DNA from: Xanthobacteraceae bacterium
Lineage (GTDB): Bacteria; Pseudomonadota; Alphaproteobacteria; Rhizobiales; Xanthobacteraceae
Reading direction: 5' to 3'
DNA: 16,765 nt
Assembly (NCBI GenBank): GCA_030037185.1
Contig: JASHRR010000450.1
Location: 1-16,765 of the forward strand
Part shown: positions 9,032-15,971 of the stretch, in pieces
How the letters are laid out: every line of letters starts with the position of its first letter
How positions within the stretch are numbered: position 1 is the first letter of the stretch
The notes under the pieces: generated by a model
Seen by the model: only the letters and a program-made list of their open reading frames with translations
What the model was told of the DNA's origin: nothing
The model's database searches: none
Program-made: the position numbers and the translations under genes

Positions 9032-10262
9032 GCGGCTTGCCATCAAGGGTCTCGGAGCGCGCGGCGACGGCGTCGCGTGGTCGGATGCAGGCTCGATTTA
9101 TGTGCCCTATACGCTGCCCGGTGAAATCGTCGTGGTCGGTCCCTGGCCCGGCCATCCGGATCGGCGCAACCTGCTGCGGGTCGAAACGGCGAGCCCCGCA
9201 CGCGTGGCGCCGATCTGCCCCCATTTCGGCGTGTGTGGCGGCTGCGCGCTCCAGCATTGGGATGCCGCGCCATATCGTACCTGGAAGCGCGAGCTGGTGG
9301 CGGCGCACCTCCGCCACGCCGGCATCGCCGCCGGCGTTGCCGATCTCGTCGATGCCCATGGTGAGGGCCGTCGTCGCGCCGTATTCCATGTGCGGCGGGC
9401 CACCCACGAGGTCCTGCAAGTCGGCTTTGCGGCGCTCCATGCCCATCGGATCATTCCGATCGATCGCTGCCCGATCCTTGCACCGGGCCTTGCCGGCGCC
9501 ATCGATGCTGCCTGGGCGATCGCCGAAGGGCTCAAGCCCACCGCCAAGCCGCTCGACATCCAGGCGACCGCCACCGATGCTGGTATCGACGTGGACGTGC
9601 GCGGCTCCGGTCCGCTCGCTCCCCCGATTATCCTGGCGCTCGCCGGCGTCGCCGAGACCTATGGGCTCGCGCGGATCACGCGGCATGGCGAACTCGTAAC
9701 GCAGCGCGCTGCGACGACGGTGCAGATCGGGCGGGCCACCGTGGTGCTTCCGCCGGGCGCATTCCTGCAGGCGACGGCGCTCGGCGAGGAAACCCTGGCG
9801 CGGCTTGTGCGCGAGCATGTCGGCAGCGCCAAGGCGGCCGCCGATCTGTTCGCCGGCGTCGGGCCTTTTGCGCTGCGGCTTGCCGAGCGCGCCCGCGTGC
9901 TTGCCGCCGACAGCGACGCCGGCGCCATCGACGCACTGCGCGGCGCTGCTGCCGCTGCCAGCGGGCTTAAGCCGATCATGGCGGTTGAGCGCGACCTGTT
10001 CCGGCGTCCGTTCGTCGCGCAGGAGCTTGCCGGCATCGACGCGGTGGTGTTCGATCCGCCGCGCCAGGGCGCCGAAGCGCAGGCGCGGGAACTCGCGAAA
10101 AGCCGCGTGCCAGTGGTCGTGGCGGTGTCGTGCAACCCCGCCACCTTTGCGCGTGACGCCAAGATACTCATCGAGGGCGGCTATCGGCTGGGCGAGGTGA
10201 CGCCGCTAGATCAGTTCCGCTATTCCGCCCATGTGGAGATCGTCGCGCGATTGGCGAGGTGA
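9024..10262 (+). CDS. Iron-sulfur class I RNA (uracil-5) methyltransferase, TrmA/RlmCD family
   Basis: 412 residues from a TTG at 9024. That start overlaps the tlyA stop by 8 bp, has GGGGC upstream, and gives the family-like N-terminus (L/M)[17 protein letters not shown]; an ATG at 8967 would add 19 residues of another gene's coding region in a different frame and is less likely. The family makes 5-methyluridine in tRNA or 23S rRNA. Seen: an N-terminal TRAM-like beta segment, the [4Fe-4S] cysteines C65, C71, C74 (C-x5-C-x2-C, within [10 protein letters not shown]) and C149, the SAM motif [12 protein letters not shown] (273-284), DPPR (344-347) and the nucleophile C370 in SCNP. All key residues are present. 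Whether the target is rRNA (RlmC/RlmD) or tRNA (TrmA) cannot be decided here. It forms a two-gene operon with tlyA. Confidence 0.91.
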   Translation: MVERLAIKGLGARGDGVAWSDAGSIYVPYTLPGEIVVVGPWPGHPDRRNLLRVETASPARVAPICPHFGVCGGCALQHWDAAPYRTWKRELVAAHLRHAGIAAGVADLVDAHGEGRRRAVFHVRRATHEVLQVGFAALHAHRIIPIDRCPILAPGLAGAIDAAWAIAEGLKPTAKPLDIQATATDAGIDVDVRGSGPLAPPIILALAGVAETYGLARITRHGELVTQRAATTVQIGRATVVLPPGAFLQATALGEETLARLVREHVGSAKAAADLFAGVGPFALRLAERARVLAADSDAGAIDALRGAAAAASGLKPIMAVERDLFRRPFVAQELAGIDAVVFDPPRQGAEAQARELAKSRVPVVVAVSCNPATFARDAKILIEGGYRLGEVTPLDQFRYSAHVEIVARLAR

Positions 10263-10641
10263 CTGGTGGGATTGCGGCGGCTGTTCGGGCCTGGGTTCGA
10301 TCGCCAGAGGACAGCAATGCGAATGCCGGCAGGGAGGCGGCCTGTCGTGAAGACGATTGATGCCGAGTGCGGTCGCCTCAGGTCGTGACAGCGGCTCGCA
10401 TGATGTCTCGCGCTGCACGATATCCGAACAGTTGGAAGGTCATGCCCGCCAGTCTCCGGTGATGGGACCTCTCGGCCAATCCTTAAGTCGGCCTATCGAT
10501 CGGTCGGGGCGGCCACCGATCCAAAACAGCGTCCCACGACTCTGTCGATGAACCGTGGCGCAATGCAAGCCGTTGGCCGTGTACGTTGCGAGCCGTGCAG
10601 CCGGTCGCGAGCTCATCTGATGGCGCGTGTATTTCAGGCAG
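10263..10641. other. 379-bp gap without a convincing gene
   Basis: Between the stops of the converging methyltransferase and OsmC genes. The short frames here (for example 10357-10551 forward) show no family likeness and no good ribosome binding site. One inverted repeat was seen: GATCGGT (10498-10504), ten-base loop, ACCGATC (10515-10521), not followed by a T-run; it could help end transcription from either side. Nothing else identifiable. Confidence 0.4.
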
Positions 10642-11121
10642 TCAGGGGGTCTGTTGCGAACTGCCGAGGCGCGTTTCGATCTCGCTCGTCACCGAATTAA
10701 CGATATAGCAGAGCTCGTGGGCGAGGTGGTGCAGTTGCTCTTCCATGGCGCGATCAGGGCTACTCCCGGCATATTCGACGCGGAGGTTGAGGATGACCTT
10801 GGTCATGGCCATCCGCCCCTGCGCGTTCCTCGCCATGGTTCCCCGGGCGGCCTCCCTATACTGATCGACGACGAATCCACGTCTGGCGGCAAGGCTTAGG
10901 AAAAACAACATGTGACAGCTCGAGAGGGCAGCGACCAGAGCTTCCTCGGGGTCGACGTTCTCGGCGACGCTGAATGGCAGGGGAACCGAATGCGGCGACG
11001 ACGCCGCCGCTATCGCAGCCCCGCCATCGAAGCGCCAGAGATGCGCGCGCGAATAGCGGCCGTCAAGGAAGGCAGCACCCTCGGGGCGCTTCCACTCAAT
11101 CGTGGCGTCAAACTCGCTCAT
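10642..11121 (-). CDS. OsmC-family protein (peroxide-reductase-like)
   Basis: 159 residues from the ATG at 11121, which has CAGGAG 8 bp upstream; an upstream in-frame ATG at 11184 lies in the promoter region shared with the next gene and is not preferred. OsmC/Ohr proteins are cytoplasmic thiol peroxidases that detoxify organic hydroperoxides. Seen: the two family cysteines, C69 in AALSSCHMLFFLSLAARRG and C138 in HHLAHELCYIVNSV, and the preceding E59-E60. The HMLFFLSLAARRGFVVD stretch matches the OsmC rather than the Ohr branch. Length is typical. It is divergent from the substrate-binding protein gene, with 92 bp between start codons; no ohrR-type regulator is adjacent. Actual substrate unknown. 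Confidence 0.9.
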   Translation of the reverse strand: MSEFDATIEWKRPEGAAFLDGRYSRAHLWRFDGGAAIAAASSPHSVPLPFSVAENVDPEEALVAALSSCHMLFFLSLAARRGFVVDQYREAARGTMARNAQGRMAMTKVILNLRVEYAGSSPDRAMEEQLHHLAHELCYIVNSVTSEIETRLGSSQQTP

Positions 11122-11167
11122 CAGATTGCTCCTGTCGCTGCGAGACTCCTGGCAGTAACCTGATGTA

Positions 11168-11179
11168 GAACGCGTGTTC
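11168..11179. promoter_or_regulatory. GAAC-N4-GTTC motif in the divergent osmC / substrate-binding-protein gap
   Basis: GAACGCGTGTTC lies 47 bp upstream of the osmC-family start and 35 bp before the start at 11214. The arms are inverted (GAAC/GTTC). The shape matches the LexA box of Gram-positive bacteria, not that of alphaproteobacteria, so another dimeric regulator is the more likely reader, if it is a site at all. Confidence 0.25.
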
Positions 11180-11213
11180 GTCAAAGCGGATCATGCGTGT
11201 CCAGGGAGCCGTC

Positions 11214-11954
11214 ATGAAACCAGCCCTCTGCGCGATCGCCGCTCTCGCGGCCGTTCTGGCTCCCGTGGCCAGAGCGGCCGAGATCAAGGTGATCGCCTCC
11301 AATGCCGTGCGGGAGCCCTACCGCGAACTCGTGCCAGTCTTCGAGAAGAGCACCGGACACAAGGTGAGCATCGACTGGGGCGGCACTGTCGATATCGTCA
11401 AGCGGGTCGGCGGCGGCGAGATCGCCGATGTGGTGATTATTCCGGCAGTGCGCATTGACGACTTCGTCAAGCAGGGCCGGCTGGTAAGCCGCATCGATCT
11501 GGCGCGATCGGGCGTCGGAGCTGCGGTACGCACCGGTGCGCCCCGGCCCGATATTTCTTCCGCCGCAGCGCTGCGGAGCACGCTCTTGGCCGCCAAGTCG
11601 ATCGTGCTGTCATCGGGGCCGAGCAGCCTCTACCTGCCAACCTTGTTCCAGAAGCTGGGAATCGCCGATGAGCTCAAGCCGAAGATCATCCAGATCGGTC
11701 CGGGGCTGCCGGTCGGCGAGGCGGTCGCGCGCGGCGAGGGCGAGATCGGCTTTACGCAGATGAGCGAGCTGATGTCGGTCAAGGGCATCAACTACCTGGG
11801 TCCGCTGCCGGCTGAGGTTCAGTTCATCACGGTATTCTCAGGAGGCCTCCACGCGGCCGCGCCGGCGCCAGAAGCTGCCCGCGCGCTCATCAGATTTTTG
11901 ACTGGCCCGGAAGCCGCGCCGGTGCTCGAGCGCCACGGCCTGGAGCCGGGCTGA
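11214..11954 (+). CDS. ModA-like periplasmic substrate-binding protein (orphan)
   Basis: 246 residues from the ATG at 11214, preceded by GGGAG; an ATG at 11193 would put a polar stretch ahead of the signal peptide and is rejected. Residues 1-22 are a signal peptide ending ARA-A. The mature part (AEIKVIASNAVREPYRELVP, then FEKSTGHKVSIDWGGTVDIV, GEIADVVIIPA and, later, VARGEGEIGFTQMSEL) follows the type II extracellular solute-binding fold of molybdate-binding ModA. Bacterial relatives of this exact type are often annotated as molybdate-binding, but no modB or modC is present here, and the anion-contact residues cannot be confirmed by eye. The ligand is therefore open. It is followed after 34 bp by a LysE-type exporter gene on the same strand, so the two may share a transcript. 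Confidence 0.86.
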   Translation: MKPALCAIAALAAVLAPVARAAEIKVIASNAVREPYRELVPVFEKSTGHKVSIDWGGTVDIVKRVGGGEIADVVIIPAVRIDDFVKQGRLVSRIDLARSGVGAAVRTGAPRPDISSAAALRSTLLAAKSIVLSSGPSSLYLPTLFQKLGIADELKPKIIQIGPGLPVGEAVARGEGEIGFTQMSELMSVKGINYLGPLPAEVQFITVFSGGLHAAAPAPEAARALIRFLTGPEAAPVLERHGLEPG

Positions 11955-11988
11955 ACGCCGAGCTCGGCGACCCCATGAGGTCTCGCCT

Positions 11989-12603
11989 ATGAATGCCGAA
12001 CTGTTCGCCGCCTTTGTCCTCATGACCATCGTGCTGATACTCACGCCCGGTCCCATCGTGACGTTGGTGATCGCCACCGGCGCAGCGCAAGGCGTAGGCG
12101 CCGCGTTGACCACCGTTGCGGGGACGACGCTCGGCAATGCAGTCCTGTTGGCAGCGATCGCCTGCGGCCTCCATTGGGTGCTCAACAACGCAACCGTGTT
12201 GTTTGAGGTGCTGCGCTGGGGCGGCGCCGCATATCTCGTCTGGCTTGGCATCCAGGCTTGGCGGGGCGCCGGTCGGAGCAGCAAGGCCTCCTCGCCGGGC
12301 AGGCGGGTCAATTTTGCGCGCGGCGTGCTGGTCGCGCTGTCGAACCCGAAGACGATTGCGTTCTTCACGGCTTTCCTACCGCAGTTCATCGATCCCGCTC
12401 TGCCGGTGGGGCGCCAGCTCGCCGCCATGTGCACCGTCTCAGTGTTGCTCGCGGCCGCGACCGACTCGGCCTGGGCGGTCGCTGCAGGCCTTGGCCGCGC
12501 ATGGTTCCTGAAGCCGGCGCGCGCCAAGCTGCTGGGGCGGCTGTCGGGCAGCGTGCTGATCGGCGGTGGAATTTGGCTGTCGCTGGCGCGACGGTCCAGC
12601 TGA
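11989..12603 (+). CDS. LysE/RhtB-family amino-acid exporter
   Basis: 204 residues, typical of the family, with about five to six hydrophobic membrane segments. These inner-membrane proteins export amino acids such as lysine, threonine or homoserine, driven by the proton gradient. Seen: the N-terminal family signature ILTPGPIVTLVIATGAAQG (18-36), WGGAAYLVWLGIQAWRGA in the middle, the basic loop before FARGVLVALSNPKTIAFFTAFLPQFI (conserved N-P-K), and a final segment ending in LARRSS. The start ATG has GAGG about 10 bp upstream. The substrate cannot be told from sequence. It lies 34 bp after the substrate-binding-protein gene and converges on the exported unknown at 12659. Confidence 0.92.
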   Translation: MNAELFAAFVLMTIVLILTPGPIVTLVIATGAAQGVGAALTTVAGTTLGNAVLLAAIACGLHWVLNNATVLFEVLRWGGAAYLVWLGIQAWRGAGRSSKASSPGRRVNFARGVLVALSNPKTIAFFTAFLPQFIDPALPVGRQLAAMCTVSVLLAAATDSAWAVAAGLGRAWFLKPARAKLLGRLSGSVLIGGGIWLSLARRSS

Positions 12604-12611
12604 CCGATCTG

Positions 12612-12639
12612 CGGTCTGCCGGCCTATCACGTCAGACCG
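12612..12639. terminator. Hairpin in the convergent gap after the LysE-type exporter gene
   Basis: CGGTCTG (12612-12618) pairs perfectly with CAGACCG (12633-12639) around a 14-base loop, within the 55 bp separating two converging stop codons. There is no T-run. Position suggests a bidirectional transcription end; the large loop makes it a modest candidate. Confidence 0.4.
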
Positions 12640-12658
12640 GGCGCACCGCCACGCCCGT

Positions 12659-13621
12659 TCAAAAGTCGGGCTTGTCGGCCATCGGCGGCCTGGCGTTCTT
12701 GTCAGAGTAGTAGTTGCGCCCCTCGTAGTGGGTTATGTTTTCCGCGCAGATGCGTTCCTCCCAATACTTACGCAAGGCACGCCGATAGGTGATAATGCCT
12801 TTCCACGGCATGGTGAACACACCTTCATCCTCGACCGTGAATTCGAGTTGCAGTCCCTGGCCCTTGTCGTCGGGATCGACCGCGTAGGCCGGTATGCTGG
12901 GCCATTCCTTAAAGCCGCGCGCCTGCGCCTCCACGGCAGCTTCGTAGTCGATGAGCCGATAACGCTCGACGACGTGCAGTGCCTCCGTATAGGGCGTGCC
13001 CAGCCGGTCGATCATCGTATAGGGGCCGACCTTGACGCCAACGGTGTCGATCAGGAGGGTATCGCCCTCATAGCGGCCGACCGAATCCCCGTGTGCGGAC
13101 GGGATCACTTTGGCGGGGTGAGGCTGGTTCATGCGCACCTCGCGGAACTCATGATCGTGATTGTAAAGGATGGTGACCTTGTCCGGTCGTTGGAGGATCT
13201 GAATTTCAAAGTTCCAAAGGATATACGGCACCGGTTCGTACATGCACATGGCATCGGGGTCCGGGAAGGCGAGACCGGACCGCGAAATCTCGCCGCGCTT
13301 TTTGACGATCTCGGCAGCCGCGGGTTTGAGGATCGGATTGGTGTAATCACCGACCAGCATATTGGAGGCGCTGGTGCCGGTCCGCGTGCGCGTCTTATTC
13401 ACCACTGGCCCCGGACCAGAGAGCGGCGACTCAAAGCCGAGCATCGGGTGGGCCCAGATGGCGTCGGTGAAATCCGGGATCGACGGGGCGCTGTGTGCGG
13501 TGGCGCCGCCCGCGCCGCCGATGGGTGGGGGCTGTTGGGCAAGGGTTGGAGCTGCCGCCGCAGCGGCGACCGCAACCGGAAAGATCACCGCCAAAATGAA
13601 ATTCTGCCGCTTCAAAGCCAT
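12659..13621 (-). CDS. Exported protein of unknown function
   Basis: 320 residues. The start at 13621 is supported by AGGGAGAGG just upstream and by a signal peptide (MALKRQNFILAVIFPVAVAA, cleavage near LAQ-Q at about residue 29), so the protein is secreted or periplasmic. After a Gly/Pro-rich linker come recognisable blocks: DPDAMCMYEPVPYILWNFEIQ (about 121-141), VTILYNHDHEFREVRMNQPH, then HGDSVGRYEGDTLLIDTVGV and ALHVVERYRLID. The E-G-D-T-L-x-x-D-T block followed by L-H-V-V-E-R recurs in exported proteins of soil bacteria usually annotated only as hypothetical; that recollection is from memory and unchecked. Two cysteines remain in the mature protein (C126 and one near the C-terminus, RICAENITH). 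No catalytic motif is apparent. It stands alone, with a 529-bp gap upstream. Confidence 0.82.
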   Translation of the reverse strand: MALKRQNFILAVIFPVAVAAAAAAPTLAQQPPPIGGAGGATAHSAPSIPDFTDAIWAHPMLGFESPLSGPGPVVNKTRTRTGTSASNMLVGDYTNPILKPAAAEIVKKRGEISRSGLAFPDPDAMCMYEPVPYILWNFEIQILQRPDKVTILYNHDHEFREVRMNQPHPAKVIPSAHGDSVGRYEGDTLLIDTVGVKVGPYTMIDRLGTPYTEALHVVERYRLIDYEAAVEAQARGFKEWPSIPAYAVDPDDKGQGLQLEFTVEDEGVFTMPWKGIITYRRALRKYWEERICAENITHYEGRNYYSDKNARPPMADKPDF

Positions 13622-13947
13622 GTGCCTCTCCCTGACATGCCGTCCGCTGGTGGTTCCACGCTACACTGGCTTTGCATGTGTCGTGAAGGGAGAACGCGCC
13701 CTGCAGGCAGCCGCCGACCTGCCTGGCAAGCTGCGGATGCTGCCGACCTAAAGAGTTTTTCCGGATCTGGCCGCGCTAAACGCTGAGATACCGTCCCAGG
13801 ACCTTGCGGCGGGCGGCCCTACCCGAAGGGCCGTGTTCGACAAGCGGGGGCGCCCGGCGAGAATGCTTCGTCGACCCGCCCGCATGGCCGGCGGCCAAGT
13901 TCCTCCGATGTGGCGTTCGTGGGCAAGCGAGTGCGCGATACCGGACC

Positions 13948-13963
13948 GATCATTGCAATGATC
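13948..13963. promoter_or_regulatory. 16-bp perfect palindrome GATCATTGCAATGATC
   Basis: Identical on both strands, centred between 13955 and 13956. It is 327 bp upstream of the exported-protein start and 188 bp beyond the cysI stop, so no nearby gene is an obvious target. It is AT-richer than its surroundings. It could be an operator, part of an unrecognised small transcript, or a remnant of a lost gene's promoter. Confidence 0.45.
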
Positions 13964-14010
13964 CGCTCATCGATCCGTCGACTATTTAAAGTTGTGCACC
14001 GGGGCGCGCG

Positions 14011-14035
14011 GTCTTGCGCCTGTGGCGCAACAGAC
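14011..14035. terminator. Hairpin downstream of cysI
   Basis: TTGCGCC (14014-14020), loop TGT, GGCGCAA (14024-14030): seven perfect pairs, with outer GTC/GAC bases that could extend the stem past a two-base bulge. On the minus strand it lies about 120 bp beyond the cysI stop. No T-run follows, so it is only a candidate 3' end structure. Confidence 0.4.
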
Positions 14036-14150
14036 GGGGCGAAGTGAACGGTGTGCCGGTCGCCAGACTCGGCTGCCGCATGACACCAACGGATGCCCGT
14101 CGCACAGAGCCGAAGCGAGAGGGCTCACGGCGGGCGCAGCCGCCACCGCA

Positions 14151-15875
14151 TCAATGGTTGGCATCTTCCCGCTGTGGCCCGGTATGGGTGTGAAAATCGG
14201 CGCCATTCACGGTCGGCGCGACGAAGCCGGCGCGGATCACAAAGGCGCCGAATCGTTCGCCGGCGCAGCGCTCAGCCGCATAGGCGGCGAAGAGCGGGTC
14301 CAGTCTGGCGATTATGCCGGCCTGGTCGAGGTTATCGGCATAGAGCTTGGAGAGCCGTGACCCATCAAAGGCGCCGCCAAGGTAAAGATTGTAGCGGCCC
14401 GGCCCGGTACCCACGAGGCCAATTTCGGCGAGGTACGGCCGGGCGCAGCCGTTCGGGCAGCCGGTCATCCGGATCACCATCTCGTCCTCCGAGAGACCAT
14501 TGGCGGCGAGCCGTTCTTCGAGCGCGGTGACGAGGCTCGGCAGGTAGCGCTCGCTCTCCGCAAGTGCTAGTCCGCAGGTCGGCAGCGCCACGCAGGCCAT
14601 GGCATTTCGGCGCAGCGGCGAGGCGTGCGCCGTGAGGCCGTGTTCGACGACGAGCGCCTCAATAACCGCCCGATTCTCCTGCGCGACATTGGCAATGATG
14701 ACGTTCTGGTTGGTGGTGAGGCGGATTTCGCCCTCATGCTTCTCTGCGATGCGGCGCAGTCCCACGCAGATCGCGGCGGAGCCAAGGTCCTTTACGCGGC
14801 CGTTCTCGATGAACAACGTAAGGTGCGCGCGGCCGTTTGGGCCCTCGCTCCAGCCGTAGCGGTCGCCAGTCGAGGTGAAGGCGAACCGTTTCGGCTTTCC
14901 CAGCCTGACACCGCTCCTGCGCTCGACCTCCACGCGGAAGGGGTTCAGCCCGCGATCCTCGATCGTGTACTTCAAGCGCGCGTGCTTGCGGTCGGCGCGG
15001 TCGCCCCAATCGCGTTGAACCGTCACCACTGCTTCGCCGACCGCGACCGCGTCTTGCGGCCGGCAGTAGCCAATCGCCTCGGCGAGGCGCGGATAGGTGT
15101 TGGGCTCGCCGTGGGTCATGCCCATACCGCCTCCGACCACGACATTGTAGCCGGCGAGATCGCCCTTCCTGTCGAGGATCGCGATGTAGCCAAGATCATG
15201 CGCGAACACGTCGACGTCATTGGAGGGCGGCACCGCGACCGCGATCTTGAACTTCCGCGGCAGGTATGTTCCGCCATAGATCGGCTCGATCACCGCTTCC
15301 TCGCCGCCGGCGATCTTCTCGCCGTCGAGCCAAATCTCGCGGTAGGCAGGTGTGCGTGGAAGGAGATGGTCCGACAGAGAGCGTGCGGTCTCTAGTGCGG
15401 CGGCATGCGCGCGCGACTGGTTCGGGTTCGCACTGCAGATGACGTTGCGGTTGACGTCGCCGCAGGCCGCAATGGTGGTGAGAAGGGCCGCGTCGATGCG
15501 CGCCATCGTCGCCTTGACGTTCGATTTAATGACGCCGTGAAGCTGGATCGTCTGCCGGGTGGTGATGCGCATGGTGTTCCCGGCATAAAGCCGACTGACC
15601 TCGTCGAGCGCCAGGTACTGCGAAGGCGTCAGCACGCCGCCGGGGATCCGCACGCGGATCATGAAGGCGAATGCCGCCTCCATCTTTTTGCGGCGACGCT
15701 CCGCACGCAGGTCTCGGTCGTCCTGCAGGTACATACCGTGGAACTTCACCAGTTGCTGGTCGTCCTCGACAATCGCGCCTGTGATCTCTTGGGCCAATCC
15801 CTGCGCCAGAGTGCCACGCAGATAGCGGCTCGCTTCCTTGATGCGTTCATTGCGGGACAATTCTTTGGACAGCAT
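14151..15875 (-). CDS. cysI: Assimilatory NADPH-sulfite reductase hemoprotein, beta subunit
   Basis: 574 residues, the normal CysI length. The enzyme reduces sulfite to sulfide with six electrons delivered by the CysJ flavoprotein, feeding cysteine synthesis in the cytoplasm. Seen: the N-terminal KFHGMYLQDDRD block (44-55), RITTRQTIQLHG (103-114), the substrate-anion pair K208 and K210 in LPRKFK, and the four cysteines that hold the siroheme-linked [4Fe-4S] cluster: C428 and C434 (C-x5-C) and C473 and C477 (C-x3-C, in TGCPNGC). All are intact. The start at 15875 has GAGG upstream. It follows cysJ after 96 bp on the same strand, giving the order cysJ-cysI as in enteric bacteria. No cysH or siroheme-synthesis gene is in view. 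Confidence 0.97.
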   Translation of the reverse strand: MLSKELSRNERIKEASRYLRGTLAQGLAQEITGAIVEDDQQLVKFHGMYLQDDRDLRAERRRKKMEAAFAFMIRVRIPGGVLTPSQYLALDEVSRLYAGNTMRITTRQTIQLHGVIKSNVKATMARIDAALLTTIAACGDVNRNVICSANPNQSRAHAAALETARSLSDHLLPRTPAYREIWLDGEKIAGGEEAVIEPIYGGTYLPRKFKIAVAVPPSNDVDVFAHDLGYIAILDRKGDLAGYNVVVGGGMGMTHGEPNTYPRLAEAIGYCRPQDAVAVGEAVVTVQRDWGDRADRKHARLKYTIEDRGLNPFRVEVERRSGVRLGKPKRFAFTSTGDRYGWSEGPNGRAHLTLFIENGRVKDLGSAAICVGLRRIAEKHEGEIRLTTNQNVIIANVAQENRAVIEALVVEHGLTAHASPLRRNAMACVALPTCGLALAESERYLPSLVTALEERLAANGLSEDEMVIRMTGCPNGCARPYLAEIGLVGTGPGRYNLYLGGAFDGSRLSKLYADNLDQAGIIARLDPLFAAYAAERCAGERFGAFVIRAGFVAPTVNGADFHTHTGPQREDANH

Positions 15876-15971
15876 CTTCAGTGCCTCTGCACCTCGTCGC
15901 CTTCGGACTGGCTATGCCTGCGCGCCGTTCGCTTGGCGGGCGCGAGGTCCGGCCACCGGCTAACGGCGGTG

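Larger units (their letters stand above)
13622..14150. other. 529-bp gap without a convincing gene, rich in inverted repeats
   Basis: Lies between the start of the exported unknown and the stop of cysI. No frame resembles a protein. Inverted repeats seen: CAGGCAG (13704-13710) with CTGCCTG (13719-13725); CGGCCC (13814-13819) with GGGCCG (13828-13833); the 16-bp palindrome at 13948-13963; TTGCGCC-TGT-GGCGCAA at 14014-14030; and a small GC stem (14129-14144) just after the cysI stop. The last two could end cysI transcription. The promoter of the exported-protein gene should lie near 13650-13700 but no clear hexamers stand out. An untranslated RNA is possible but unsupported. Confidence 0.4.

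Noticed and set aside
8868..9818. 316-codon minus-strand frame over tlyA and the RNA methyltransferase
   Set aside because: Shadow of two genes with complete motif sets; no ribosome binding site or recognisable domain.
11168..11179. SOS (LexA) box at GAACGCGTGTTC
   Set aside because: Matches the Gram-positive LexA pattern; alphaproteobacterial LexA uses GTTC-N7-GTTC, and the neighbours are not SOS genes.
12566..13786. 406-codon open frame on the plus strand
   Set aside because: Runs through the end of the LysE-type gene and antisense to the exported protein, which has a signal peptide and ribosome binding site; no family likeness.
13622..14150. tRNA, other RNA gene or CRISPR array in the 529-bp gap
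   Set aside because: No cloverleaf-like arms with a TTC-containing T-loop and no regularly spaced direct repeats were found; only isolated hairpins.
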